From Halobellus sp. MBLA0158 (lineage in GTDB: Archaea > Halobacteriota > Halobacteria > Halobacteriales > Haloferacaceae), in contig NZ_JBGNYA010000001.1 in assembly GCF_041477585.1 (NCBI RefSeq), positions 1,674,001 through 1,738,000 of the forward strand: a stretch of 64,000 bases of DNA, written 5' to 3'. Shown here in pieces: positions 1-8,357 of the stretch. A model generated the notes under the pieces. The model ran no database searches. It was given only the letters and a program-made list of their open reading frames with translations, and was not told where the DNA came from. Position 1 is the stretch's first letter, and each line of letters starts with the position of its first letter. A program made the position numbers and the translations under genes.

Positions 1-380
1 TCGTACTCGATGCCGACGAGGTCGTAGGCCTCCCGCTCGTGCCAGTCGGCCGTCCGGTAGACCGGCGCCGCCGACTCGCTCACGGGGTCGCCCGTCGGCG
101 TCGGGACGACCACCGACAGCTCACGCGTCCGGTCGTCGTAGCTGGTGAGGTGGTAGATCGTCTCGTAGCGATCGTCGTACTCCTGGGCGGTCACACACGA
201 GCAGTGGTCGAACCCCGCTCGCGAGCGGAGCGTCGACAGGACCGTCCGGACGCGGTCGGCCCGGACGACGACGGCGGGGGCGTTCTCGTGTGACTCGCGG
301 CCGACGACGGCGTCGTCGGGGAGGGCGTCGATCGCTTCGGCCGGCAGCGGGAGGGCGGTCGGGCGGTCGTGCCGTTGCAT
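1..380 (-). CDS. NuoC-like NADH-quinone oxidoreductase subunit, N-terminal part (runs off left edge)
   Basis: The minus-strand frame begins at ATG 380-378 and is still open at base 1, giving about 126 residues. It matches the NuoC half of the NuoCD protein encoded at 47263-48933: both carry GFDH-SCVTA, YHLTSYDDR, SVVVPT, DPVSESAAPV and TADWHEREAYDLVGIEYDD. NuoC is the 30-kDa peripheral subunit of complex I-like enzymes. This is therefore a second nuoC or nuoCD copy. Bases 1-57 are identical to 48536-48592, while the rest is clearly diverged and the N-terminus is shorter. Whether a NuoD part or other nuo genes follow lies outside the window. Confidence 0.85.
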   Translation of the reverse strand, partial: MQRHDRPTALPLPAEAIDALPDDAVVGRESHENAPAVVVRADRVRTVLSTLRSRAGFDHCSCVTAQEYDDRYETIYHLTSYDDRTRELSVVVPTPTGDPVSESAAPVYRTADWHEREAYDLVGIEY

Positions 381-436
381 CGTTCACACTGGACCGTACC
401 GGCGGGAGTCCAGTAGGCACGCTGCCTCACCTGTGG

Positions 437-450
437 TGTGATATAAGTGG
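437..450 (+). promoter_or_regulatory. TATA-like element between the divergent nuoC copy and Bat-like regulator
   Basis: The 115-nt divergent gap contains TGATATAAG at about 439-447. It is AT-rich in a GC-rich background and lies about 50 nt before ATG 496. It could be a TATA box for the regulator gene with a short leader. The assignment is by sequence likeness only. Confidence 0.35.
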
Positions 451-495
451 CCCGCAGTCCGTGACAGTTTACTCACACACCTGCGAAGGCCGTGT

Positions 496-1152
496 ATGCG
501 GTACCTCACGGTGTTGCTCGAACCCACCGACGGCGGTGCGTTCCATCCCCTTGGGGACGAACTGACCGCGGAGCCGTCTATCGAACGGCGAGCCATCCAC
601 CGCGTCGAACTCCTTGCCGACGATACCGTGTTGCTGTTGGCCGAGGCGAGCGGCAGCCAGGAGCGCTACGAGGAGATCATGTCGGCGTCGCCGTACGTGA
701 TCGAGTACCTCACCGCCGGCGACGACCGGTGGCTGGCGGTGAGCCAGTTCGAGCCGACAGAGACGGTCCGCCGGGCGCTGGCGCTCCAGCGCGACTCGTT
801 TCTGATGATCGAGACGCCGATCCGCTTCACGGCCGAGGACAACCTCAAGATCACGTACCTCGGCACCGAGGAGACCTTCAGGCGCCTGTCAGAGTACGCC
901 GACGAGATGGACTCGGTAACCGTCGAGATCCTCAGTATGGGCGAGTACGAGGCGAGCGACTCGCCCTTCGGTCGGATGCTCACCGCGCGACAGGAGGAGG
1001 TGCTCGAAGCGGCCGTCGACTTGGGATACTACAGCGAACCGCGTCGGGCGTCGCTCGAAGACGTCGGCGCGGCCGTCGGGATCTCCCCCGGGACGGTCGG
1101 CGAACACCTCCGGAAGGTCGAAGCGCGCGTCTTCCGCGAGATGGTCCGATGA
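496..1152 (+). CDS. Bat-type helix-turn-helix transcriptional regulator
   Basis: A 218-residue protein with the two-part layout of haloarchaeal bacterio-opsin-activator-like regulators. Residues 1-150 form an alpha/beta sensory part of unknown ligand. Residues about 156-210 are the HTH_10 domain, seen in LTARQEEVLEAAVDLGYY, an ASLEDVGAAVGIS helix pair, and GTVGEHLRKVEARVF. Such proteins act as soluble DNA-binding regulators. It is divergent from the partial nuoC-like gene, so that operon is a plausible target. That link rests on position alone. ATG 496 is the first good start and follows a TATA-like box. Confidence 0.85.
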   Translation: MRYLTVLLEPTDGGAFHPLGDELTAEPSIERRAIHRVELLADDTVLLLAEASGSQERYEEIMSASPYVIEYLTAGDDRWLAVSQFEPTETVRRALALQRDSFLMIETPIRFTAEDNLKITYLGTEETFRRLSEYADEMDSVTVEILSMGEYEASDSPFGRMLTARQEEVLEAAVDLGYYSEPRRASLEDVGAAVGISPGTVGEHLRKVEARVFREMVR

Positions 1153-1197
1153 CGGTTCGGGGTGGCCGTTGATCCGTCTTCTACCGGACCTCGACAG

Positions 1198-1959
1198 CTA
1201 CGAGAGGGTGATCCGCAGTTCGTATTCGTTCGTGATCCCGAGGAGGATCTGGGGGAGCTCGGACGTAAACCGCTCTCCGTTCAGTCGGTTGGAGGGGCCG
1301 GACACGCTGAACGCTCCGATGACCTCGCCGGCGTCGTCGGTCACGGGCGCGCCGACCGCGTTCACTCCCTGGATCTGTTCTTCCCTGTTGAACGCGTAGC
1401 CGCGTTCGCGGACCGTCTCGAGCTGCTCACGAAGGGTCTCCGGCGAGGTGACGGTGTTTGCGGTCTTGCGCTCCAGTCCCCGATCGATGATCCGTTCCCT
1501 CTTTTCGTCGGACACGGACGCGAGGATGGCCTTCCCTCCGGCGGTCGCGTGGAGCGGGATCCGTTTTCCGATGGTCGACTGCGTCCAGACGCTGTGGCTT
1601 CCCGCGGACGTGTAGAGATAGATCCCCTGAAGCGCCTCCTCGACGATGAACGTCGAGCGGCAGCCGCTTTCCTCGGCGAGCATATCGGCGTACTCCTCTG
1701 CGCTCGTGTAGACGTCCTTGCGGGTGCGCGCCCGTTCCCCCAGCGCGAGGAACTTCAGCGCGAGGTGATAGACGCCGTCTTCTTTCACGAGGTAGCCGTC
1801 CTGGACGAGCGTATTGAGATACCGATGTGCGGTACTCGAGCTGACATCCATCGAATCAGCGATGTCGGCAGGTGTCCCGCCGTTGTTTGAATGAATCCAT
1901 TCGAGAATCTCAAATGCCTGTTCGATCGTGGTTAATGTCTCGGGATTTGTGTCTGTCAT
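1198..1959 (-). CDS. IclR family transcriptional regulator
   Basis: A 253-residue protein of standard IclR length. The N-terminal winged helix lies at residues 10-75 (TTIEQAFEILEWI, then TPADIADSMDVSSSTAHRYLNTLVQDGYL). A C-terminal effector-binding domain follows, with FIVEEALQGIYLY, PLHATAGGKAILA, GVNAVGAPVTDDAGEVIGAFSVSGP and an NGERFTSELP motif. I chose ATG 1959 over an upstream in-frame start at 2028, because the conserved domain begins right after it. The gene is divergent from the ABC transporter and amidohydrolase operon at 2273-11440 across a 313-bp AT-rich gap. IclR proteins usually control the adjacent catabolic operon in response to a small acid or amide, so this is very likely the local regulator. 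The ligand is unknown. Confidence 0.92.
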   Translation of the reverse strand: MTDTNPETLTTIEQAFEILEWIHSNNGGTPADIADSMDVSSSTAHRYLNTLVQDGYLVKEDGVYHLALKFLALGERARTRKDVYTSAEEYADMLAEESGCRSTFIVEEALQGIYLYTSAGSHSVWTQSTIGKRIPLHATAGGKAILASVSDEKRERIIDRGLERKTANTVTSPETLREQLETVRERGYAFNREEQIQGVNAVGAPVTDDAGEVIGAFSVSGPSNRLNGERFTSELPQILLGITNEYELRITLS

Positions 1960-2272
1960 TTCGGTTCGGACGTCGCCCCGTGTCGTGATAACGATACCGC
2001 ATACTGGGATTAATAAATCTGTGTCCAAGACCCTGAAGAGAATCCAAACGTCAGATTTGAGTCGTTGCGAGGGAATCTATCGCAAGTGTGCTTTCGACTC
2101 ACTCCTATTCCGGAATTGAGTGTTCCCATATTGTGGGCCTATTTTGAATATTCCCCGCATAGTGATTATTTCTCGTCCAAATAATGGTAAAATAACACGT
2201 CAATTTTCTATATTTCTTGTGTTATTAAGAACAACTTATTTGTTATTAGGGCGGATGTGACCTCTTGGCATA
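1960..2272. promoter_or_regulatory. AT-rich divergent control region between iclR and the ABC operon
   Basis: This 313-bp gene-free stretch is far richer in A+T than its surroundings, most so at 2130-2250. It must hold both promoters. It contains a 10-bp palindrome ATTCCGGAAT at 2107-2116, an inverted repeat AATAACAC (2191-2198) with GTGTTATT (2219-2226), and a direct repeat TGTTATTA at 2220-2227 and 2241-2248. An ACTTATTT element near 2234-2241 is a possible TATA box about 35 nt before ATG 2273. No short gene was recognised. Confidence 0.6.
2191..2226. promoter_or_regulatory. Candidate IclR operator (8-bp inverted repeat, 20-bp spacer)
   Basis: AATAACAC and its exact reverse complement GTGTTATT are separated by 20 bp, immediately upstream of the putative TATA box of the ABC operon. 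The position suits a repressor that blocks transcription factor assembly. Binding by the adjacent IclR protein is inferred from position. Confidence 0.35.
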
Positions 2273-3919
2273 ATGGAGTACGACAAAATTTCACGCCGGA
2301 AGATCCTCGCCGCGACCGGGACTGCGATCCCCGTCGGGCTCGCCGGCTGCTCGGACGGTTCGGAGGCGTCGAGCGATTCAAGTGACAGTTCCAGTACAGA
2401 TTCGACTGATTCGAGTAACACGGGGTCGGACGGATCGGGCTCTGCGGAGGGAGTCACGTTCAACGTCGGTCAGGCGCTCCAGCCCACGCGGTTCGATCCG
2501 ATCCTGCAGTACTCGAACCCCGACGCGCTGGTCGGGAACCGGATCTTCAGCAAGCTGTACACCTACACCGAGGGGACGGAGACGACGCCCGACCTGGCGA
2601 CCGAAGCGCCCGAGATCACGCGCGAGAACACGCGGTACGTCATCCCGATCAGGGAGGACGTCACCTTCCACAACGGCGACCCGCTGACCGCCGAGGACGT
2701 GGTGTACTCGTTCCTCGCGCCGATCCGAGAGGAGACGCCGCTGTCGGGCATCTTCTCGGTCATCGACACCGCCACGGCCGTCGACGACTACACGGTCCAG
2801 TTCGATCTGAACTACCCGTTCGCGATGTTCGACGACCTCCTCACCCACCAGATCGTCCCCCAGTCCGTGCGCGAGGACGATCCGGAGGCGTTCAACACCG
2901 AACAGCCGATCGGGTCGGGACCGTTCCGGTTCGTCGACTGGGAGGAGAACTCCTACGTCGAACTGGAGCGGTGGGACGACTACTGGGGTGAGACGACCCC
3001 GAACGTCTCGGAGGTGCGGTTCGTTCCCATCACGGAGTCGACGACCCGGGTGACGGAACTCAACACCGGCAATCAGGACATCATCGAGACCATCCCTCCG
3101 CGGCTGTGGTCGACCGTCGAGGGGATGGAGAGCGCGAGCATCTCCTCGGTCGAGAGCATCGGCTACTTCTACGTCGCGTTCAATATGAACGAGGGGCCGA
3201 CGACGGACAAGCGGGTCCGCGAAGCGATCGATTACAGCTTCTCGATGGACGACGCGGTCGAGCGGTTCATCGAACCGTCCGGGCTCCGCCAGTACAGCCC
3301 GATGCCGGGGCCGATCAACGAGGACTGGGGGTTCCCGGTCGACCAGTGGACGGACATCCCCAACGACAAGGACATCGAGCAGGCCCAACAGCTGTTCTCG
3401 GAGGCCGACGTCCCCGACGACTGGAACTGCAAGATCATCGTCCCGCCGGACGACAACCGCGAGAACATCGGCATCTCGATCGCGAACGGCATCCAGGAGG
3501 CCGGCTACAACGCGAACGTCCAGCGCCTCGACTGGGGGACGATGCTCAGCCAGGCCTACACCGGCAACGCCGACGACTACAACATCTACGTCCTCGGGTG
3601 GGTCCGCTACCCCGACCCGGACGACTTTATGTACAACCTCTTCCACATCGACGCGGCCGGCGTCAATCAGGGCGTCTACTACGAGAACGAGGAAGTAATG
3701 TCCCAGATCGCCCAGGCCCGCCGTTCCGTCGACCAGGAGGAACGCAGAGACCTCTACACGAGCGCGATCACGACGATCCTCGAAGACAAGGTCCACCTCC
3801 CGGCGTTCAACTACAAGAACGCCTACGGCGTCCGCTCGCGCGTCCAGGACTTCTCCGTCCACCCGGTCTCGCCGATCAACCCCCGCCTCGTCACCGACTA
3901 CAGCAACGTCTCCCTGTAA
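2273..3919 (+). CDS. ABC transporter substrate-binding lipoprotein, peptide/opine family (DppA-like)
   Basis: A 548-residue extracellular solute-binding protein of family 5 (SBP_bac_5). The N-terminus has a twin-arginine signal (SRRKILAAT, residues 7-15) ending in lipobox LAGC with Cys26, so it should be exported folded and lipid-anchored. A Ser/Thr/Asp-rich linker of about 35 residues follows, typical of haloarchaeal surface lipoproteins. Family landmarks include ETTPDLATEAPEI, TFHNGDPLTAEDVVYS, IGSGPFRFVDWE, DKRVREAIDYSF and LGWVRYPDPDDFMYNLF. It is the first gene of a run with permease and ATPase genes. Family 5 proteins bind di- and oligopeptides, nickel, opines and other amides, so the substrate cannot be read from sequence. 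Confidence 0.93.
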   Translation: MEYDKISRRKILAATGTAIPVGLAGCSDGSEASSDSSDSSSTDSTDSSNTGSDGSGSAEGVTFNVGQALQPTRFDPILQYSNPDALVGNRIFSKLYTYTEGTETTPDLATEAPEITRENTRYVIPIREDVTFHNGDPLTAEDVVYSFLAPIREETPLSGIFSVIDTATAVDDYTVQFDLNYPFAMFDDLLTHQIVPQSVREDDPEAFNTEQPIGSGPFRFVDWEENSYVELERWDDYWGETTPNVSEVRFVPITESTTRVTELNTGNQDIIETIPPRLWSTVEGMESASISSVESIGYFYVAFNMNEGPTTDKRVREAIDYSFSMDDAVERFIEPSGLRQYSPMPGPINEDWGFPVDQWTDIPNDKDIEQAQQLFSEADVPDDWNCKIIVPPDDNRENIGISIANGIQEAGYNANVQRLDWGTMLSQAYTGNADDYNIYVLGWVRYPDPDDFMYNLFHIDAAGVNQGVYYENEEVMSQIAQARRSVDQEERRDLYTSAITTILEDKVHLPAFNYKNAYGVRSRVQDFSVHPVSPINPRLVTDYSNVSL

Positions 3920-3948
3920 GCTAATACGAACCCCACTCCCTTCCGCAT

Positions 3949-4947
3949 ATGAGTCTCTCTCGATACGTCGCCCGCCGGCTGGGTCAGTCGCTCTTCACGC
4001 TCCTCGGCGTCGTCACGATCACGTTTCTCCTCGTCAACGCCGCCCCGGGCGATCCGGTCCGGATCTTCATCGGCCCGAGCGCCGACGCGTCGGCCATCGC
4101 CGCGATGCGGGCGCAGTTCGGGCTCGACCAGCCGATCCACATCCGATACGTCAAGTACCTGCTCAGCGTCGCCCAGGGCGACCTCGGGCAGAGTATCAAC
4201 TACCGGGTGCCGGTGACACAGAAAATCCTCGAACGGCTTCCGGCGACGCTTCTTCTGGTCGCGTCCAGTTTCACCTTCGCGATCGCCACCGCCGTCCCGA
4301 TCGGCGTGCTTTCGGCGAAGCGCCGGAATCACCTCTCGGACCACGTCTTCCGGATCTTCGGTCTCATCGGGGTGAGCACGCCGAGCTTCTGGATCGGGCT
4401 GCTCTTGATCATCATCCTCACGTACCACCTCGGCCTGCTCCCGGCGACGGGCCTCGTGATGCCGTGGGCGGCCCCCTCGGCGGTCGATCACGCGACGACG
4501 CGACTCGACGTGCTCTATCAGTCCGGGATCCACCTCATCATGCCGACGCTGACGCTGGGAACGCTTCAGATGGCCGCGATAATGCGTATCGAACGCTCCT
4601 CGATGCTCGAAGTACTGAACCAGGAGTACGTGTCGCTGGCGCGGGCCTTCGGCGTCCCGGAGCGGACGATACTCCGGAAACACGCCTTCCGCAACGCACA
4701 GCTCCCCGTGTTGACCGTGATCGGACTCAATCTGACGACCGCGCTCGGGGGATCGGTCCTCACCGAGACGGTCTTCAGCATCAACGGCATCGGAACGCTG
4801 ATCATCACCGGCGTGAACGCCCGAGATTACCCGCTCATCCTCGGGACGACGCTGTTTTACGCGTCGCTGTTCGTCGTCGGCGTCCTCATCACGGACGTGC
4901 TCTACGCGTACCTCGATCCGCGGATCTCCTACGGGGATGAGAACTGA
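3949..4947 (+). CDS. ABC transporter permease, DppB-like
   Basis: A 332-residue inner-membrane permease of the oligopeptide type. It starts with the conserved YVARRLGQSLFTLLGVVTITFLL first helix and has about six membrane segments. The cytoplasmic coupling (EAA) loop near residues 222-246 reads EYVSLARAFGVPERTILRKH and docks on the ATPases. The NYRVPVTQKILERLPATLLLV and LTETVFSINGIGTLI blocks are typical of DppB. It begins 29 nt after the binding protein gene and overlaps the next permease by one base (TGATG), implying coupled translation. It forms a heterodimeric channel with the product of 4947-5903. Confidence 0.94.
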   Translation: MSLSRYVARRLGQSLFTLLGVVTITFLLVNAAPGDPVRIFIGPSADASAIAAMRAQFGLDQPIHIRYVKYLLSVAQGDLGQSINYRVPVTQKILERLPATLLLVASSFTFAIATAVPIGVLSAKRRNHLSDHVFRIFGLIGVSTPSFWIGLLLIIILTYHLGLLPATGLVMPWAAPSAVDHATTRLDVLYQSGIHLIMPTLTLGTLQMAAIMRIERSSMLEVLNQEYVSLARAFGVPERTILRKHAFRNAQLPVLTVIGLNLTTALGGSVLTETVFSINGIGTLIITGVNARDYPLILGTTLFYASLFVVGVLITDVLYAYLDPRISYGDEN

Positions 4948-5903
4948 TGAGTGACAGGAACGCGGACGACGCCGACGAATCCACGACGCATACGCCGCGG
5001 TCGGGCTGGGACGAGGTGACCACACAGCTCCGGCGCAACTCCACGGCGCGGTGGGGGATGTACATCGTCCTCCTCATCATCGCGGTCGCGGTCTGGGCGT
5101 TCGTCGACGGCGTCCTGCTGGATTACTACTTCGCCGAGCGGTTCTGGTACAGCCCCGTGACGGCCCCGCCCGGCTCCCGCGGACTGCTCCCTCCGGTCGG
5201 GATCACGAACGAGTACGGGACGGGCACGTGGGCCCACCCGCTGGGCACCGACCACCGCGGCCGCGACATCCTGGTCCGACTCGTCTACGGCTCGCGGATC
5301 GCCATCCAGATCGGGATCGTCGCGACCGGCGTCGGCGCCACGGTCGGAACGATCGTCGGCGCCGTCTCCGGCTACTACGGCGGCTGGATCGACGACGTCC
5401 TCCAGCGGCTCGTCGAGACGTTCTATGCGATCCCCTTCATCGTGCTGATGATCGCGATTATGTCCGCGTTCGGGCGCGGCCTCTGGATCGCGATCGTCGG
5501 CGTGAGCGTTATCACGACGCCCATCTTCGCCCGCCTGATCCGCTCGGAGGTCCTCAGCGTCCGCGAGGAGGAGTACATCGAGGCGGCGAAGGCCGCGGGC
5601 GTCAGGGACCGGAACATCATCCGGCGGCACGTCATTCCGAACAGCCTGGCGCCGGTGTTGGTCCAGGCGACGCTCCAGATCGGCGTGAATATCCTCATCG
5701 TCGCGGCGCTGTCGTTCCTTGGCTTCGGCGCGCAGCCGCCCACGCCCTCGTGGGGGGCGATGCTCGCCCAGTCTCGGACCTACATGCTCCCCGATCCGTG
5801 GTTCAGCCTCTGGCCGGGGCTCGCGATCCTCGTCACCGTCGTCGGCTTCAACCTCGTCGGCGACGGGCTCCGCGACGCGTTCGACCCGCGATTGAACGAC
5901 TGA
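4947..5903 (+). CDS. ABC transporter permease, DppC-like
   Basis: A 318-residue second permease. It carries the family's HPLGTDHRGRDILVRLVYGSRI block after the first helix and a coupling loop EEYIEAAKAAGVRDRNIIRRH at about residues 209-229, followed by the conserved IPNSLAPVLVQATLQIG segment. The end has SFLGFGAQPPTPSWGAML, diagnostic for DppC. The stretch between residues 55 and 90 is a long extracellular loop. The start overlaps the stop of the upstream permease gene. Confidence 0.94.
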   Translation: MSDRNADDADESTTHTPRSGWDEVTTQLRRNSTARWGMYIVLLIIAVAVWAFVDGVLLDYYFAERFWYSPVTAPPGSRGLLPPVGITNEYGTGTWAHPLGTDHRGRDILVRLVYGSRIAIQIGIVATGVGATVGTIVGAVSGYYGGWIDDVLQRLVETFYAIPFIVLMIAIMSAFGRGLWIAIVGVSVITTPIFARLIRSEVLSVREEEYIEAAKAAGVRDRNIIRRHVIPNSLAPVLVQATLQIGVNILIVAALSFLGFGAQPPTPSWGAMLAQSRTYMLPDPWFSLWPGLAILVTVVGFNLVGDGLRDAFDPRLND

Positions 5904-5915
5904 CCACACGATACT

Positions 5916-7016
5916 ATGAGTGACACACCACTACTGAAAGTCGAGAATCTCAAGACGCAGTTCTTCACTGACGCCGGAACGGTCCGGGCGGTAGACGGCG
6001 TCTCGTTCACCGTCGAGCGAGGCGAGATCGTCGGCCTCGTCGGCGAATCCGGCGCCGGAAAGAGCGTCGCCGTCCGGAGCATCCTCCGCCTCATCGACTC
6101 CCCTGGACGCATCGTCGGCGGCGAGATCGTCTTCGACGGGAAGACCATCATCGGGTTCGAAGACGAGCCCGGACCCGACGGCGAGCCGGTCGAGCGAGAC
6201 GAGATGCTGACCGACTCGGCGATGCGGTCGGAGGTCCGCGGCAGCGAGATCGCGCTCATCTTCCAGGACCCGATGGAGAGCCTGAACCCCGTGTTTACGG
6301 TCGGCGAACAGCTCCGCGAACTGATCGAGCTGAACCGCGGGCTGTCGAAGCGGGACGCGCGCGACCGGGCGATCGAGATCCTCCGCGAGGTCGGGATCCC
6401 ACAGCCCGCCGAGCGCTTCGACGACTACCCGCACCAGTTCTCGGGCGGGATGCGCCAGCGCGTCCTCATCGCGATGGCGCTCGGCTGCGAGCCGCAGCTC
6501 ATCGTGGCGGACGAGCCGACGACGGCGCTCGACGTGACCGTCGAAGGACAGATCCTGGATCTGGTCTACGACCTCCAGGAGAAGTACGACGCGAGCTTCC
6601 TGTGGGTCACCCACGATATGGGGATCGTCGCGGAGATCTGCGACCGCGTCAACGTGATGTACCTCGGCGAAGTCGTCGAGCGCGCGGACGTCGATGACCT
6701 GTTCTACAACCCACAGCACCCCTACACGGAGGCCCTGCTGAACTCGATTCCGCGGCCGGACCGGTCGACCGAGGAGCTCCAGCCGCTCGAAGGCGCGATG
6801 CCCGAGCCGATCGATCCGCCGTCGGGCTGCCGATTCCACGACCGCTGTCCGGAGGCCCGAGAGGTCTGCGAGCGGACGCATCCGGATCTCCGGTCGGTGA
6901 CCGAGGCGGGCCAGCACGCCGCGTGTCTGAAACACGACGTCTTCGGCGCGGAGTACGAGAGGAGCCGGCCGCTCGCCGGCGACGACGCGGCCGCCGGAGG
7001 TGATCCGAGTGAGTAG
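5916..7016 (+). CDS. ABC transporter ATP-binding protein, DppD-like
   Basis: A 366-residue ATPase. Walker A GESGAGKS lies at residues 43-50, the Q-loop at [11 protein letters not shown], the signature at FSGGMRQR, Walker B at [12 protein letters not shown] and the H-loop at WVTHDMG. The C-terminal oligopeptide-transporter domain shows [13 protein letters not shown] and two more cysteines ending AACLKHDVF, a pattern linked to a 4Fe-4S or zinc site in DppD/DppF proteins. It pairs with the next ATPase to energise import. The 3' end overlaps the next gene. Confidence 0.95.
   Translation: MSDTPLLKVENLKTQFFTDAGTVRAVDGVSFTVERGEIVGLVGESGAGKSVAVRSILRLIDSPGRIVGGEIVFDGKTIIGFEDEPGPDGEPVERDEMLTDSAMRSEVRGSEIALIFQDPMESLNPVFTVGEQLRELIELNRGLSKRDARDRAIEILREVGIPQPAERFDDYPHQFSGGMRQRVLIAMALGCEPQLIVADEPTTALDVTVEGQILDLVYDLQEKYDASFLWVTHDMGIVAEICDRVNVMYLGEVVERADVDDLFYNPQHPYTEALLNSIPRPDRSTEELQPLEGAMPEPIDPPSGCRFHDRCPEAREVCERTHPDLRSVTEAGQHAACLKHDVFGAEYERSRPLAGDDAAAGGDPSE
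6996..7006 (+). promoter_or_regulatory. Full-length Shine-Dalgarno sequence fixing the DppF start
   Basis: GGAGGTGATCC is an 11-base match to the anti-Shine-Dalgarno end of archaeal 16S rRNA. It lies inside the dppD-like coding sequence, just before GTG 7009. Spacing favours GTG 7009 over GTG 7000, which lies within the motif. Strong SD sites are uncommon in haloarchaea except inside operons, and this one explains how the overlapping second ATPase is translated. Confidence 0.8.
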
Positions 7017-8304
7017 TCGCCGGACGGACTCGGATTCGGAGCCGCTCGTCCGCGTGTCCGGGCTGACGAAGCACTTCGACAACTCCAGCGGGCTGCTCGG
7101 CAGTTACGAGTTCGCGCCCGACGGGCTGAGCTTCCCGTTCACGCACAGCCCCGAGACGGTGCGCGCGGTCGACGGAGTCTCCTTCGAGATCGAACGCGGC
7201 GAGACGCTCGGGCTCGTGGGGGAGTCCGGCTGCGGGAAGTCGACGCTCGCGCGCGTCCTCCTCCAGTTGCTCTCGCCGACGGACGGCGACATCCACTTCC
7301 AGGGGGAGAACCTCGCAGAGCTGAGCAGCGAGGCCCTCCGCCAGCGGCGCGAGGACATCCAGATGATCTTTCAGGACCCGCAGTCGAGCCTGGACCCCCG
7401 GATGAAGGTCGGGGCGATCATCGAAGAGCCGATGGAGGCCCACGGGCTCCGGGACGCCGCGGGACGGGAACAGCGCGCGAGGGAACTCCTGGAGTCGGTC
7501 GGACTGGAGCCCCAGTACTACGACCGGTACCCACACGAGTTCTCGGGGGGCCAGCGCCAGCGGATCAACCTCGCGCGGGCGCTGTCGGTGGATCCGGAGT
7601 TCGTCATCCTCGACGAGCCGACGAGCGCGCTGGACGTCTCGATCCAGGCGCAGATCCTGAACACGCTCCAGGACCTCCAGGCGGAGTTCGGGCTGACCTA
7701 TCTCTTCATCAGCCACGACCTTTCTGTCATCCGTCACATCAGCGACCGCGTCGCCGTGATGTACCTCGGAGAGCTGGTCGAGGTGGGCGACGTCGACCGG
7801 CTCTTCGAGGACCCGAGGCACCCCTACACGCAGGCGCTCCTCTCTTCGATTCCGGTTCCGGACCCGCGGAGCCGCGGGACGCGGAGCGTCCTCCACGGCG
7901 ACGTGCCGAGCCCGATCGATCCGCCGTCGGGCTGTCGGTTTCGCACTCGCTGTCCCGACCTCATCGCACCGGCCGAGTACGACATCCCCGACGGGGAGTG
8001 GGCCGACGTCCGCGAACTGATACGGGCCGTCGATCGGCGCTCCTTCGACGCGGACAGCGTGTCCGAGATCCAGGATCGGTTCCTCGACGGGCGCCTCTCG
8101 GACGACCGCTGTCAGGAGATCGTGGTCGAGGCCATCGAGCACACCGTCGCCGACGAGTGGGAGCGCGCGACCGAACTGCTGCGGACCGAGTTTGCCGAAC
8201 GAAGCGTCTGCGCGGAGAGCGTGCCGACGCTGGACAGCGTCGCGGACGAACGCGCGAGCGAGCGACGCGTGGCGTGTCATCTCCACGAAACGGGAACGAA
8301 CTGA
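7009..8304 (+). CDS. ABC transporter ATP-binding protein, DppF-like
   Basis: A 431-residue ATPase with Walker A GESGCGKS, signature FSGGQRQR, Walker [12 protein letters not shown] and the DppF-type segment [22 protein letters not shown]. The C-terminal region keeps the first cysteines ([13 protein letters not shown]). About 85 acidic residues (near 320-405) are then inserted before the last cysteine block (SVCAESVP to RRVACHL). The usual domain is about 35 residues, so this is an insertion, known to me from other haloarchaeal DppF proteins. The GTG start is set by the SD at 6996-7006. It completes the importer A-B-C-D-F. Confidence 0.93.
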   Translation: MSSRRTDSDSEPLVRVSGLTKHFDNSSGLLGSYEFAPDGLSFPFTHSPETVRAVDGVSFEIERGETLGLVGESGCGKSTLARVLLQLLSPTDGDIHFQGENLAELSSEALRQRREDIQMIFQDPQSSLDPRMKVGAIIEEPMEAHGLRDAAGREQRARELLESVGLEPQYYDRYPHEFSGGQRQRINLARALSVDPEFVILDEPTSALDVSIQAQILNTLQDLQAEFGLTYLFISHDLSVIRHISDRVAVMYLGELVEVGDVDRLFEDPRHPYTQALLSSIPVPDPRSRGTRSVLHGDVPSPIDPPSGCRFRTRCPDLIAPAEYDIPDGEWADVRELIRAVDRRSFDADSVSEIQDRFLDGRLSDDRCQEIVVEAIEHTVADEWERATELLRTEFAERSVCAESVPTLDSVADERASERRVACHLHETGTN

Positions 8305-8357
8305 CTGATCGCCTTCACCGGCCGAACCGACGATACGACAATCCACATATCCGAACG

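Noticed and set aside
2378-3862. Long minus-strand frame opposite the binding-protein gene
   Set aside because: It is the GC-rich antisense shadow of the coding frame, with no recognisable domain. The same holds for other long antisense frames throughout the window.
7998-8357. N-terminal extension of the amidohydrolase frame
   Set aside because: It overlaps the DppF coding region almost fully and translates to Arg-rich shadow sequence; ATG 8358 begins the conserved enzyme.
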